DNA from: Tritrichomonas musculus
Taxonomy: Eukaryota; Parabasalia; Tritrichomonadida; Tritrichomonadidae
Assembly: GCA_039105265.1 (NCBI GenBank)
Contig: JAPFFF010000010.1
Location: forward strand, 4,030,001-4,094,000
DNA length: 64,000 bases
Reading direction: 5' to 3'
The notes under the pieces are model-generated. The model was not told the DNA's origin, did not search any database, and saw only the letters and a program-made list of their open reading frames with translations. Position 1 is the first letter of the stretch; every line of letters starts with the position of its first letter. Below are positions 26,650 to 37,600 of the stretch, one piece after another. Made by a program: the position numbers and the translations under genes.

Positions 26650-26771
26650 TTTGTCTCCCAAAAAACATTTCTTCTTGATTGTCATTTTGTCATTTTTGTT
26701 ATTAAAATCAACAAAAAGTGTAAGTTTCTATTGGTTAGTGTGGTGTGAAACACCCACTATCCTATACTACT
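26650..26771 (-). repeat. Terminal repeat of the D/E family
   Basis: Read inward on the minus strand: AGTAGTATAGGATAGTGGGT, then GTTTCACACCACACTA, then AACTTACACTTTTTG and ATGACAATCAAGAAG. The same blocks in the same order start element D at 58681. Since different genes follow (HNH here, a hypothetical there), these are opposite ends of the family, so this is a terminal inverted repeat of about 110 bp. Confidence 0.75.
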
Positions 26772-27605
26772 ATATTTCTTACTTGCATTCAATGATCTAC
26801 CCACTGTGTTCTCCAATGAATCAATCAATAAAGGTGTTAACTTCTTCCTTCCATATTCATTTAATTTTTCGAAATTAATCTCCCAATTGGTAGGAGATAA
26901 CTCAATTCTTTCAATGATTTCCTCAATCAATTCATCTTGCTTATCATTATTATTATATGATTTCCATTCCTCAAACGATATCAGCCTTTCACGATTCAAC
27001 TCTCTTGGATTCAAATCTGAAACAAATTCGTTTGCTTCTAACTGTTTATTAACGATACTCTTATTGAAATCCGTGAACTGTTTATGCAAATCCTTTACCC
27101 CTTTCGTAAACTCTAATGGACGCTTGTGTAATTCTCTATCAAACCTTAGCTTACGATCACTCTTATCTGTATCTTTATACACTTTATAATTATCTCTATC
27201 GAATTTCTTAAAGAATTTATCATCTTCTTTCTTCATCTGTCTACGTTTATATTCATCGCTATCGACATATCTTTGCAATGGTTTCATATGTTTTGGAACA
27301 TGAGGAATCTTCATATGCTTAATCTCATCCTGATAGCCTATGTTCATCAAGTCATTGATAGCTTCTTCATAATTCTTCAAACCTTTCGCATACCAATACA
27401 TTGCTGTATAATCATTGTCTCCATCATAATTTTTATCTAACAAATCATCTGCTATATCATAAATCAATAGTTCTCTTAATTCTTCTTCTGATGAGATATA
27501 ATCTAAATACTCTTCAGTCGATTCATGAAAACCTTTTATCAAATTAAAAAGGTCCACTAACTCGTCCGTTGTTTTGTCCTCTAATGGTACTTTATATGTA
27601 TCCAT
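26772..27605 (-). pseudogene. polB: Polymerase N-terminal part, element B
   Basis: About 275 residues related to residues 10-345 of the B1 polymerase at 34630: one copy of the N-terminal helical repeat (LVDLFNLIKG ... YWYAKGLKNYEEAIND), then RYVDSDEYKR, FFKKFDRD and ELSP-x-NWEINFE. B1 has two copies of the repeat, B only one. The rest of the gene is cut off by element E. Start at the ATG at 27605. Confidence 0.75.
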
Positions 27606-28261
27606 CACCTTTCGTGTAAATTAAAAAATTATTTCACTACGTCATCATTAATGTATATTTTTTTAAATTTCCTCGTGATTCTTTTCCGAATCATTTAAGA
27701 ACTCTCTTGAGCTTTAACTTATAAATCAACTCCGGATCTTCAAATCTGTTCTTAATCTTCAGTTCCAGAAGTCATTATATATTTCCAAACCCACAAAACG
27801 ACCATTTTCGTATCATTTTTAAGGTGACGTAAACTAACTCACATTATATAGCTAGCTTTTTTACTTTAATAAACTCATTAATATTAGAAAAAAAGCAATA
27901 ATAAATGTCTTAAACGCACTCTATTCTCAAATTTTAAAAAACTTCTCAAATATGAATTATAAACCTTTTCAAATTCACTGAGAATGAATTTCACCAAGAA
28001 GATCAACATTTGAAATAAAAAATAAAATTCAATGATAATTTGAAGCGATATAATTGGACAAACGAAATATACATTCAAAATTATTGATGAAAATTGAAAG
28101 GTGTATCCATGATTGAATTAAAGTGTCCATTTTGGCGATTTTGGATCCTCAAATTCTCTCAAAAAAAGACCAACAAAAAAGAGTGTCTGTTGGATACTTT
28201 TTGAATGCAAACTCGTTTGGACACAAAAGCCTAGAATAGAGTTTAGAATAAAAAATCAAGT
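27606..28261. other. AT-rich spacer in element B, no gene seen
   Basis: Between the polymerase part and the fibre genes; only short chance frames. The first 40 bases are the leader of the polymerase gene on the minus strand. Confidence 0.5.
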
Positions 28262-28822
28262 TTATAAAATCATCATTTTTTTGAGAACTTTTCTGTGTTC
28301 AGAATGGATATGTTCATTTATTTTTGCACTTACTTTTCCAACTATTGATTGCTGAATGCGTAAAGTCATAGCATAATCCTCATCTAAGATCCTGCCATCA
28401 TACAACAGCACATCTCCTACAGCATAAATGTTAGCATCATCAACATAGAAAAGGTAGTCTCCATGTGTAGCAAAAGTTATATTACCGTTATCTTCATCCA
28501 CATTAGTAACAACACCAACAAACTCTTTCCATGATCCATCTATGACTACAGAACATATACAATCAGTACTGTCTGTTGCTGATGATGAAATCCAAACACT
28601 TCTCTCTCTCTTGTACACATGACCTGACATAAACATAGGCTTTCCAACTTTGAAGTCAGATATTTCTTCCCCAGCTTCTATAGGTGCGAGATGTGTAATA
28701 GTTGTGCTGTTTGCTGATGTTACTTTACCTGTGACAGTAAGATTGCCATAGATTTCGGTAAGAGTAGTTCCAGAAGTTGAATTAAAAGTATTGACCAGAA
28801 ACGGTGCATTCAAATTGATCAT
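28262..28822 (-). pseudogene. Fibre C-terminal-type protein, element B
   Basis: 186 residues, beta-rich, with SDFKVGKPMFMSG, a GVVTNVDEDNGNITF and THGDYLFYVDD segment and VGDVLLYDG. This looks like the head or base domain of a fibre. It lies directly behind the fibre-repeat frame (28819-29610) in a different frame, so the locus is broken. Confidence 0.5.
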
Positions 28823-29610
28823 CCCATAATGAACATTTTTTCACTAATCTGGTAGTTAATTTTACCGCAAGAATTCGCATCTTTACCTATGAGGAAACTC
28901 ATTGTTGTTTCTTCATTAGCATCTACCGGAAACAAGGAAAGACCATATTCTTCGGGACTTCTTAGCAATACTTGACCAGTAGTCTTTACATATTCCTTCA
29001 ACATAGATTCATAAACAACAGGATCTTGAGGGCTATAATCTACCTTTTTTGTCAATTCATGATCTATAATTTTTGTGGAGTACACAGTTTTTGACTCGGA
29101 TGCTGGTTCATTACAAATGCAGAATTCCTTTACTTTTAATGAGGTTGGTTCGTTAAAGTCATCATATATGTTAAAAGTATTGTTTGTATAATAAGTCAAC
29201 CAGAATGGATCAAATGAATCACTTATGACTTTGTAAATTCCTGGTCTTATCCATTCTGAACTAGTACTGAGGCCTTTATATTTCTTAGTTCCATCAGCAT
29301 TGGTAGCATCGATATAGAAATTGGTAGTATCGACTATCATGTTATCATAAATGTCTTTCAAATAGTATTTCTCATTTTTGACTTGTATCTCAATTGGTGT
29401 CATCTTGTCAAAATCAATATTGATAACATTTGTTTTTATAAGATCAAAAGAAGACTTGAGTGCGTAAGGTTCGAGATCAACAGTAGGAATATCAGTCTTG
29501 AGGGCATATGGTTCTAGATCAGGAATTGTAGGAATATCAGTTTTGAGTGCGTAAGGTTCGAGATCAACAGTAGGGATATCACTTTTCAGAGCACAATCAC
29601 TATTACGCAC
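28819..29610 (-). pseudogene. Fibre with YALKTDIP repeats, element B
   Basis: 263 residues. Residues 1-50 are four YALK[TS]DIPT-type repeats with DLEP linkers, the same kind of shaft repeat as in the element A fibre (YALKSDIP). A beta-rich region follows (YYLKDIYDN, GIYKVISDSFDPFWLTYY). The repeat part is also found in inverted orientation at 30067-30229. Confidence 0.6.
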
Positions 29611-30229
29611 TTCTTCAAGATAATTTTCTGGAATATAACACTCCCTACCTTTATGAAAACATGTTTATTTATGAAAACACGAGTGGTAATAACCTAGAGA
29701 CTAAAAAATTAGATAAGAGATATAGTAATAATTTATGTAAGTATTTCGATTGGATGTTTATAGAATGTCGTAAACTAAAGGAAGCTGATTTATCTATGTT
29801 CTATTCGAAGAATGTGGTAGATATTGGAAGTATATTTATGGCTTGTACAGTTTTAGAAGTTCTAGATATTTCAAACTTAATCATAACAGCCATGTCTCAG
29901 TCTTGTACCGGTATGTTTGAAGCTTGTCGTAACCTAAAAATATTGTATATACATGATAGTATGCAGGATCTTATTTCTTACGCTTTTGAGTACCATAGTA
30001 GCGTAAAATTAGTGAAATCAACTTATAAAGGTAGAGAGTGTTATATTCCAGAAAATTATCTTGAAGAAGTGCGTAATAGTGATTGTGCTCTGAAAAGTGA
30101 TATCCCTACTGTTGATCTCGAACCTTATGACCTCAAAACTGATATTCCTACAATTCCTGATCTAGAACCATATGCCCTCAAGACTGATATTCCTACTGTT
30201 GATCTCGAACCTTACGCACTCAAATCTAT
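29455..30229. repeat. Inverted duplication in the fibre locus of B
   Basis: Left arm about 29455-29655 and right arm about 30027-30229 are near-identical reverse complements of about 200 bp, covering the YIPENYLEEVRNSDCALKSDIP coding stretch in part and the YALKTDIP repeats. The spacer (29656-30026) codes for a BspA/DUF285-like region. A second, shorter inverted pair (TTTATGAAAACATGTTTATTT at about 29650 and its complement at about 30237) lies around it. Confidence 0.85.
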
Positions 30230-30236
30230 ACCATAA
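29661..30236 (+). pseudogene. BspA/DUF285-like repeats joined to fibre repeats
   Basis: 191 residues. Residues 20-110 show the pattern W-M-F-x-x-C-[RK]-x-L-K-x-x-D-L-S, I-F-M-A-C-x-x-L-x-x-L-D-I-S and G-M-F-x-A-C-R-N-L-K-I-L, the signature of DUF285/BspA-type leucine-rich repeats. The C-terminal 60 residues are the same YALKTDIP shaft repeats as on the opposite strand. BspA-like proteins are a very large trichomonad surface family, so a captured host adhesin domain is plausible. Part of a broken locus; whether it is expressed is unknown. Confidence 0.55.
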
Positions 30237-30321
30237 ATAAACATGTTTTCATAAAGGTAGGATTATTACCTTTATATCTCTTATTATTACCACTCATGTT
30301 TTCATAAATAAACATTCAACG

Positions 30322-30654
30322 ATGCCAGATCATTTTGCTAAACCTGATCGTGATAGTTGTAATGTAGAAGTAAGTTGTATCTCATTGTCTAATCATGAAA
30401 TTATTTCCAATCATGAGGTATCAATGCTGTTTAATTGTGGAATGTTATTCATTAGAGTTACGAAGAGTGAAAAGTGGATGCGAAAATATGGTATGTCATA
30501 TGTTATAATCAACAATCAAATCACTAAAACTGAATCATTTTCGTACTATCCATCAAGCTATTCCAATTTGTTGAAACCACCAACAGAAAAAGAAATACGA
30601 GAACAAAAAGAAAAGAGAAGTTTTAATATAGTCCTTAATCATATTCAACCGTGA
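30322..30654 (+). CDS. Small hypothetical protein, element B
   Basis: 110 residues, starting MPDHFAKPDRDSC, with a beta-rich middle (MLFIRVTKSEKWMRKYGMSYVIIN) and a basic helical tail. Not recognised. It lies between the fibre locus and the terminal repeat, where the other elements also carry small unknown genes. Confidence 0.45.
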   Translation: MPDHFAKPDRDSCNVEVSCISLSNHEIISNHEVSMLFNCGMLFIRVTKSEKWMRKYGMSYVIINNQITKTESFSYYPSSYSNLLKPPTEKEIREQKEKRSFNIVLNHIQP

Positions 30655-30785
30655 AACCTATAAATGAGAATTATTTTTATGCGCAATACAGGGTCCGAAA
30701 TCACCTACCTTTAATTACATATGAAAACACTAATGAAAACCCCGCACAAGTCCATCAATTTATCCCACATATGTAATTCGATAAA

Positions 30786-30946
30786 ATGGCGATCATCAAA
30801 AAAGTTTTCAATGACGTTGATTTTGATTTTGAAAACGGTCCTGAGCATTGTTTTTGAGAAATCACGCCTATTGAAGATAATATTGGAGAAAGATATAAGA
30901 ATTGTATCGAAGGTTTAACAGTTGTACTTGCGCTAGGCGGACGACG
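30786..30946 (+). pseudogene. Worn small gene beside the terminal repeat of B
   Basis: Begins MAIIKKVFNDVDFDFENG and codes for an acidic stretch up to the terminal repeat. Broken; no family recognised. Confidence 0.3.
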
Positions 30947-31001
30947 TTAAAAAGGGGGAGTGAGGACTTCGGTCCGAAATCACCCTTTTTATCATACTAC
31001 T
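30936..31001 (-). repeat. Right terminal repeat of element B
   Basis: Read inward: AGTAGTATGATAAAAAGGGT, then GATTTCGGACCGAAGTCC. It holds a perfect hairpin at 30964-30975 (GGAC, TTCG loop, GTCC) with outer arms GTGA (30960-30963) and TCAC (30980-30983). Related to the B1 left end. Confidence 0.75.
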
Positions 31002-32210
31002 AAGACTATACCTTTTTGAATGATATAAATAAATAATTTTAAATTAAAAAGTCAAATAATAAAACATTAATTTCTGAAAATGTTCTAATTTTAAAGAAAT
31101 AACTTATCATTCATATTATTTTTTGCATTTATAATATATTATATATTCAATATATAGTTTTAAAACTCTATTTTAATTCTGATATAAAAAAATTTTTAAT
31201 TTTGGTTTTCAATCAAGAAGCTAAAACAAAGACATAGTAAAATAAAAGAAAGTTTTAAAAATAGAATTTGATATCAAGCTCAATGTTAGACACGTTTTTG
31301 ATATAATTAAGTGTTTAATTATTTCTATAACAATACTCCTAAATGCATAATTTATAAAAATTTTCAAATACCCATGTTTTCTACGATAGGAGATACTTTT
31401 TCCAATTCAATGATTTACATATTATTCTCTCACAATTTTTGTTTAAAAAAGTTCTAGAGTACGTTTATTTTCTTTAGAACATATTTTCTATTTATTCAAA
31501 AAATGACAGTTCTTTTTTTATTATTCAATTTTGTAAAAAAAAAAAATACGTTTTTTATTTATTTTTTTCCAAAAAATTAGTTTTCTCCTTCATTTTTTAG
31601 TAATTCAAAAAAAAAAGTTTTAAAAATGTTTTATCTATCTAAAGCTTATTATTTTTCATAAATAAAATTTTTGGTAAAAAAAAAAAGCTGAAAAAATTCT
31701 TTTTGTTTGAAAATGTACTTCATTTTAAACAATGGTTTATTATCAAAAATATTTCTCTGGTAATTATCTTTCGAATAAAAGATGTTTCATCTCTTTTTAT
31801 TTTTTTATCCTTGCAAAATGCATAATTTAAGATTTAATTTTTTTTTTAAATATACTTGGTGTAACCGAAATATATATACATATTTAACATATACATTACT
31901 TAAATTTTTATTTTAACATAAAATCTATTAAATGTCTTTTTGATTGTTATATATCTTGAGTTTTTATGCTTCATTACTTTAATAAAAATGGCTTAGATAT
32001 GAATAGTAATGTAATAAATTCTTCATACAATACTTTTATATGATTTTTTCACCATCTTTTTTTTCGAGATAATTAAATATTATTTTGGTATTTATTTGAT
32101 AAATAGACAAATTGAAGGGAGTATATCATATATTATTTGAGATCAAATATTGTTCATGATGTTTTTTCTTTTTTTATTGGTAAAATAAAAAAAAAAAAAA
32201 TATAAATTAA

Positions 32211-32438
32211 GGTACAAATCTAGTACGTTTAGAAACCGCAAATTTTTTTGACACTTTATTAAAACTAAAGGACATGTTATATAAAAAATATTTTTATCAT
32301 AAAAATTTTATTAAAAAAAAAATAAAGTTCAGAATTTCTAATCTGACACGCATTCAAAATAAAACTTTTTCAATAGGGCAAGGGGTCTCAAATATATAAC
32401 GTGCTTTCTCTCAATCTATAACGTACTAGATTTGTACC
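32211..32438. mobile_element. Non-autonomous DNA transposon (MITE) with TTAA target sites
   Basis: 228 bp with 19-bp perfect terminal inverted repeats, GGTACAAATCTAGTACGTT at the left and its complement at the right, flanked on both sides by TTAA (32207-32210 and 32439-32442). TTAA duplication is the mark of the piggyBac superfamily. No coding capacity. Confidence 0.8.
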
Positions 32439-33277
32439 TTAAGCAAAATTTAATTAATTTATAAAATTATAATTACATATTTCAATTTAATAGTATATAT
32501 TTAAAAAGGCAATTTAGTTTTTTTGATTTATTTTTCATAAAATAAAATATTTTTATTCTATATTTTATCTTCAGAAAATTGAGATTATTATATTAATTTT
32601 ATTACAAAATTCTGAATTAATATTATTTTTCTTCAGAAAAAGATAATATTTTATAAATTTCTAAATCACAACATTATTATAATAATGACAAGGCTGATTA
32701 TCCAAACATTATTAATAATTAAAAAAATATTGCATAAGCATTATTAAGGGCGGCGTTTTGTAATTTTTTTCAGAAAAAGTTAAATTCTCAGAAAAAAAAA
32801 ATGATTATTTTAGGGACTCACAAAAAAATATAATTAATTCAAATTTTTATTGAAATTAAGATTTTTAAAATATTATAATATATTATAAAATATAATATAT
32901 TATTTAATTATATTATGTTTTTAATATTTTCATAATATTTTAATGTATATAAAAATTTAATTTATTTATTTTAAATATATTTAATAAATTATAATTGTTT
33001 AATAAATTGTATTCATTGAAAAAAAATAAAATTATAAAACAATTATTATCCAATTTAATTTTATGTTTATATTTAATTAAATATATTCTAAATCAATAAT
33101 ATAATTTATTTAATATATATATAATTAAATATAATTTGATATACCTGCTTTTTATTCATATAGATTAAGTTATATTTTAAATTATAAAGTATTCAAAAAT
33201 ACCATTTTGAGATTTAGTATGAGTAATATAAAAAATAGAGTTACTTTGAATTATGAAGAGTAATTTCCAAAATATAT

Positions 33278-34227
33278 CAGGGTTGTCGATCGATGATGAT
33301 AAATATCGATTATCGGCTCATTATCGATAGTCCGATAATATCGATAAAAATTTGTTCGATAACCAATAATTATCGATAAATACGTTAAACAAAACCGCCG
33401 ATATTTGGTCACTATCGGACGGTTACGGTTCGATATTCTCCGATATTTTATAATAAAATTTCCATACTTTTTTTTTACATTTTTGATTAAAATTAGGAAT
33501 TTTATATTTTTAATTGTACTTCAATAGTGCATGCTGAAATAAGCGAAATAAGGTCAGGGTGCATTATATGTCCAATATAATAATGAGAAGCTAAAAAATC
33601 AGGTTTTTGATTAATACATAAAAAGATTATTTTCAAAATTTTTAAAAAAGAACCAATTGGCCAACAAAAAAAGATTATGATTAAGAACAAAGTTATAAGA
33701 CGATAATTTCCTCATATCTTCTCAGTATTAAAATATTTCCATATTTGCAAATTAACGAATCTTAATATGTAATGAAATATTAATGCAATGCTACTAAAAT
33801 AATTTGGGTTTTTTTTTATTAAAAGAATATCAAGTCTAAAAATATTTAGAGAAATGGAGAGAATTTTATTAATTTACAAAAAGTTATCGTGTTCACTTTT
33901 TGAAAAATTTAATTTTTTTGCCAAAATAAAATTATCTTTATTGATTTTAAATTTTATACTTAAATATTATTAGAATTATAATATATTACTTATCTTTTAT
34001 TATAATAAAAGTTAATTTCCTATGAAATATAAAAAATCTTTTTCAATAATTTGATCATTTGTACATACAAGCTTTTTTATATGTCATTACTTGAAAAAAT
34101 AACTTTTATATAATTATATAACAATTAAATAGCCATAATTTCTAGTAAATATTTTTTCTTTACCTTAAAAAAGTTAAAAATATCGGTCATTATTGGCCAT
34201 GATAAAAACCGTTTTTATCGATAATGA
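33278..34227. mobile_element. Possible hAT-like DNA transposon remnant
   Basis: Starts CAGGGTTGTCGATCGATGAT, resembling the CAGGG starts of hAT elements, and is followed by about 150 bases of ATCGATA-rich sequence full of small inverted repeats. A similar ATCGATAA-rich piece lies at 34190-34226, right before element B1, in reverse sense. The right terminus is not seen and may have been cut by B1. No coding frame. Confidence 0.35.
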
Positions 34228-34629
34228 ACTACATATAAAAGAGGTGATTTCTGACCTTCGGCCTAAACTCCCCACTTTCACGTCATTTTGAAGGGATCAG
34301 CTTGGAAACCTTGAGAATTCGTTAACGATTTCCGTTGCTGAGTTGGTGTTAAGAATTGGGTGTTTATGGAGTTCGGATTGGATTCGGGAATGAAGGGTTG
34401 GTGATGAATTTATGTGATCCTTGAGAATTGATTCAAAAGTGAAGGTCTGGGAAGTTAGGTCAGGAATCACCGGAGGCTTGGAAGTGGAGATGTGAGGGTT
34501 GATTTGAAGGGTTGGAAGGGGCAGATAGGGATCATAAGTTTTGCGATAAAGTGGTCTGAGATGATGTGAAAATTTAAAACGACGGCCTTTGGATATCTTT
34601 TATAATATTTTTATTTCACATAAAATAAG
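34228..34629. repeat. Left terminal repeat and subterminal region of B1
   Basis: The first 60 bases match the B terminus (GAGGTGATTTCTGACC; CTTCGGCC; ACGTCATTTTGAAGG). The following 340 bases are rich in G and T with repeated GAAGGGTTGG pieces and hold no gene; this should include the polymerase promoter. Confidence 0.65.
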
Positions 34630-37600
34630 ATGAGTGATGGTAATAATGCTTTAGATGCACATTCTTTTATTGATTTGTTTGATTTGGCGTTGATGCTTGG
34701 AATGAGGGATGATGAAATGGATGACATTCTCGTTAATGCTGAAGGTGCACCTGAACGACTCATTGAGCCATTGGTGTTATGGATATCGGAAACGATACTT
34801 GACATGGGTTACAAAGGTGATGATGATTACGATAATATGCATAGGTTTGCGGAAAGGGTTTATAATTATACGAAGGCGTTGAGCGAAATGTGTAAGAGTA
34901 AAGGAGATGATGGTTTTGGGCATTTGGTTGATTTGGCGTTTGTGATTGGCATTACTGAGAAGGAGATGGATGACATCCTCGTTAAAGCTGATGAAGATCC
35001 TGAACGAGCCGTTGAACCATTAGCAAGGATGATAGCATATACGATAATTGGTATGGGTTATGAAGGTGAAGGCGATTATGATAATATGTATATGTTTGGC
35101 GAAAGTGTTAAGAATTATACGAAAGCTTTGAATGAAATGATTAAGAATAAACCATTACTGAAACCATTACCACCAAAGTTAAACAAAGAACCAAAGAGGT
35201 ATGTCGATAGCGATGAATATAAACGAAAAGAAGATGATGAATTCTTTAAGAAATTCGATAGAGATAGATATAGAGTTCATGTGGATGAAGGCAAGAGTGA
35301 GAGGGCTTCAAGGTTTGATCGTTTGATACACAGAAGAGATAAATCAACTTTGGATTCGATTAAGGAGCATGCGAAGGATTTTCGTGAATTTTGGAAGACG
35401 GAAGATGCGTTGAGGAATAAGAAAAGAGTTGAAGCTATGGAAATCATGAATGCTACACCAAAAGAAATCAATGAAATGAATAAGATAACGTTTGATGAAT
35501 GGAAAGCAAATAAGGGTAAACAAAAGCAGTTAGTTGATGATATCATGGAAAGATTGGAGTTAAGTCCATACAATTGGGAAATCAATTTCGAAGCACTTAA
35601 CAATGAAGGTAGACGATTGTTGTTTCCGAGATTGAAGGAGTTCTTTGAAGATACAATTGCGAAGTTACCGATAATCCAGATGTATAAGATTCAGTTTAAT
35701 GTTAATGGTACATGGAAGTCGTTACCGTTAAAGCCAGAGACATTCAATAAATTGATGGAAAACTTTACGGAAGAGAATTTTGTGTTTGATCTTGAAAGTA
35801 AGGCTCCAGAATTTTTCTATGAGAATGGAGGTGAAGAGTTACCAACATGGTCATTGTTTTCAGCACTTAAGTTCTGTTTGTTTGAGAACAAGGGAGGGAA
35901 TAACGATAGAGGTGGTTCTTTCTTTCAATATCTGACGAAGGAGACGGTTCCGAAAAGGGTTGTTGAATATCTTAAGAGGTTGCAGATATTTGATTCGTTG
36001 GTGGATGGAAAGGGTAAGCAGAGAAGAGAATTAAATGATTGTTGCTTTGTGTATGCGTTAGAGCAGACTGGATGTTACGATAAGGTTACATTAGACAAGA
36101 TTCGTTTGAGGATTCGAAATAGGTATTTGTCTCAGAGTTCGATTAATGAATTGTGCATGGAATTCGGTATTCATATCAAGTTAACGTACATTGATGAGAA
36201 TGCAGTTAGCAAAAACAAAAAGAAATCAGTTGAGTCGACTAGTGAAGGTAAACGTAAATGTTATATGGGAGTTGACGAAGCGGAACCAAATAGAACACAT
36301 CACTTTAACATATATCAGAAGCATTACTTCATTGAAGAGAAGACGGAGTTCAGTACGTATTACATTAAGCATTTAAGTGAGTGTGATGATGATAAATACA
36401 ATAAGGAATGGCATGTAGATCATTGGCGAACAGGTCGTTATTTCATTAATTCTTCGAATTTAGTTAGAGAATTGTTTAAGCAAAATTACTTTAGACCAAT
36501 CACTTACGGTCAGAATAGTGTTTTGAATACGGTTTTCTATAATGATTTACTTAATGAAGAGATAACGGATCTCACTTACAATTCCAAATATTGCACTCGT
36601 TTGATGGCTCCATTTGAGAAGAAACCAGTTAAGGGTGAACCAAAGAAAGTACCACCTACGTACTGGTATGCGGACTTTGAAGCTGATACTTCAGAGGAGT
36701 ACCATAGACCATTCATGTGTGTTTTGCATAAGGATAACGGGAAGATTAAGAAAGAGTTTAGAGGTGAAGGTTGCGATAAAGATCTATTGAACTATTTACC
36801 TGATGGTGCTGTTGTGTACTTTCATAACTTGGCTTATGATATCAGGATGATTCGTCCAACGGGTACGTATGAGGACAACGTAAAGGTTGGAAGTAAGAAG
36901 GTCAAGAAGACGATGTATAACGGTATCATTAAATCAATCATTAAAGGTACGAAGACGATGATGGCTGATGTTAGGTTTAATGGAAAGGTAATTCATTTCA
37001 AGGATACACTTCCGGTATTATCATGTAAGTTGTCAGAGTTACCAAAGATGTTTGACATTAAAGGTATCAAGAAAGAGTTGTTTCCGTATAACTATTACAC
37101 TTTGGATAGGTTGAATAGAGGTGCTGTTGGTGTGATTTCGGAAGCGGGATTGTTTGAGGTTGAACCTTGGACAGATGAGCAGATGAATGTATTTAAGGAG
37201 AACATAGATGGTATCGATGGATGTAGGATTGATGATGACAAGTTTGATATGTGGAAGTATTGTTCATTTTATTGTCAGCAAGATGTGAATATTTTGAGAG
37301 AAGGCTTTAATAAATTCAGGAATGGTTTCATTGAGGATTTCGATATTGATCCGTTTAAGTTCATTTCGATATCGTCTTTGGCTAATGAAGTGTTTAAGCA
37401 AAGGGTCTATTATCCTAATCGTAATTTGTTTGAGTTAGGTGGAGTCGTTAGAAAGTTTTGCTCAAGGGCTATATATGGAGGTAGATGCATGACGACTTAC
37501 AATAAGAAATGGCATACAACAGTACCTTTGTGTGATTTCGATGCGGTTAGTTTATATCCATCAGCAATGGCGAGATTGTATACAGTTGAAGGGAGGCCGA

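Larger units (their letters stand above)
25606..26771. mobile_element. Maverick remnant E (family of element D)
   Basis: A broken remnant. Its left limit is uncertain; its right end is the ACTACT at 26771. Parts: structural gene 3' portion, integrase 5' portion, degraded HNH gene, terminal repeat. The 120 bases at the right end match the left end of element D, and the integrase part is identical to that of D over 81 bases, so both belong to one family and copied recently. It lies in the polymerase gene of element B. Several breaks. Confidence 0.7.
26772..31001. mobile_element. Maverick remnant B
   Basis: A broken remnant between element E, which is inserted in its polymerase gene, and the terminal repeat ending at 31001. 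Parts: polymerase N-terminal part, fibre locus with an inverted duplication, two small frames, right terminal repeat. Structural genes, ATPase and integrase are not present here. The terminal repeat resembles that of B1 (34228). Several breaks. Confidence 0.65.
31002..34227. other. Very AT-rich gene-free spacer, probably host DNA
   Basis: No credible gene in 3.2 kb; long homopolymer runs and AT-only stretches, especially 32870-33170. It contains a TTAA-flanked MITE (32211-32438) and a hAT-like remnant (from 33278). It lies between right end of B and left end of B1. Confidence 0.65.

Noticed and set aside
30721-30918. Frame of 65 codons
   Set aside because: Overlaps the better small gene at 30786 and has random composition.
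33502-33690. Minus-strand frame of 62 codons in the AT-rich spacer (also 25044-25259 and 27884-28078)
   Set aside because: Composition is that of AT-rich noise (Phe, Ile, Lys, Asn), no leader and no relatives in the window.
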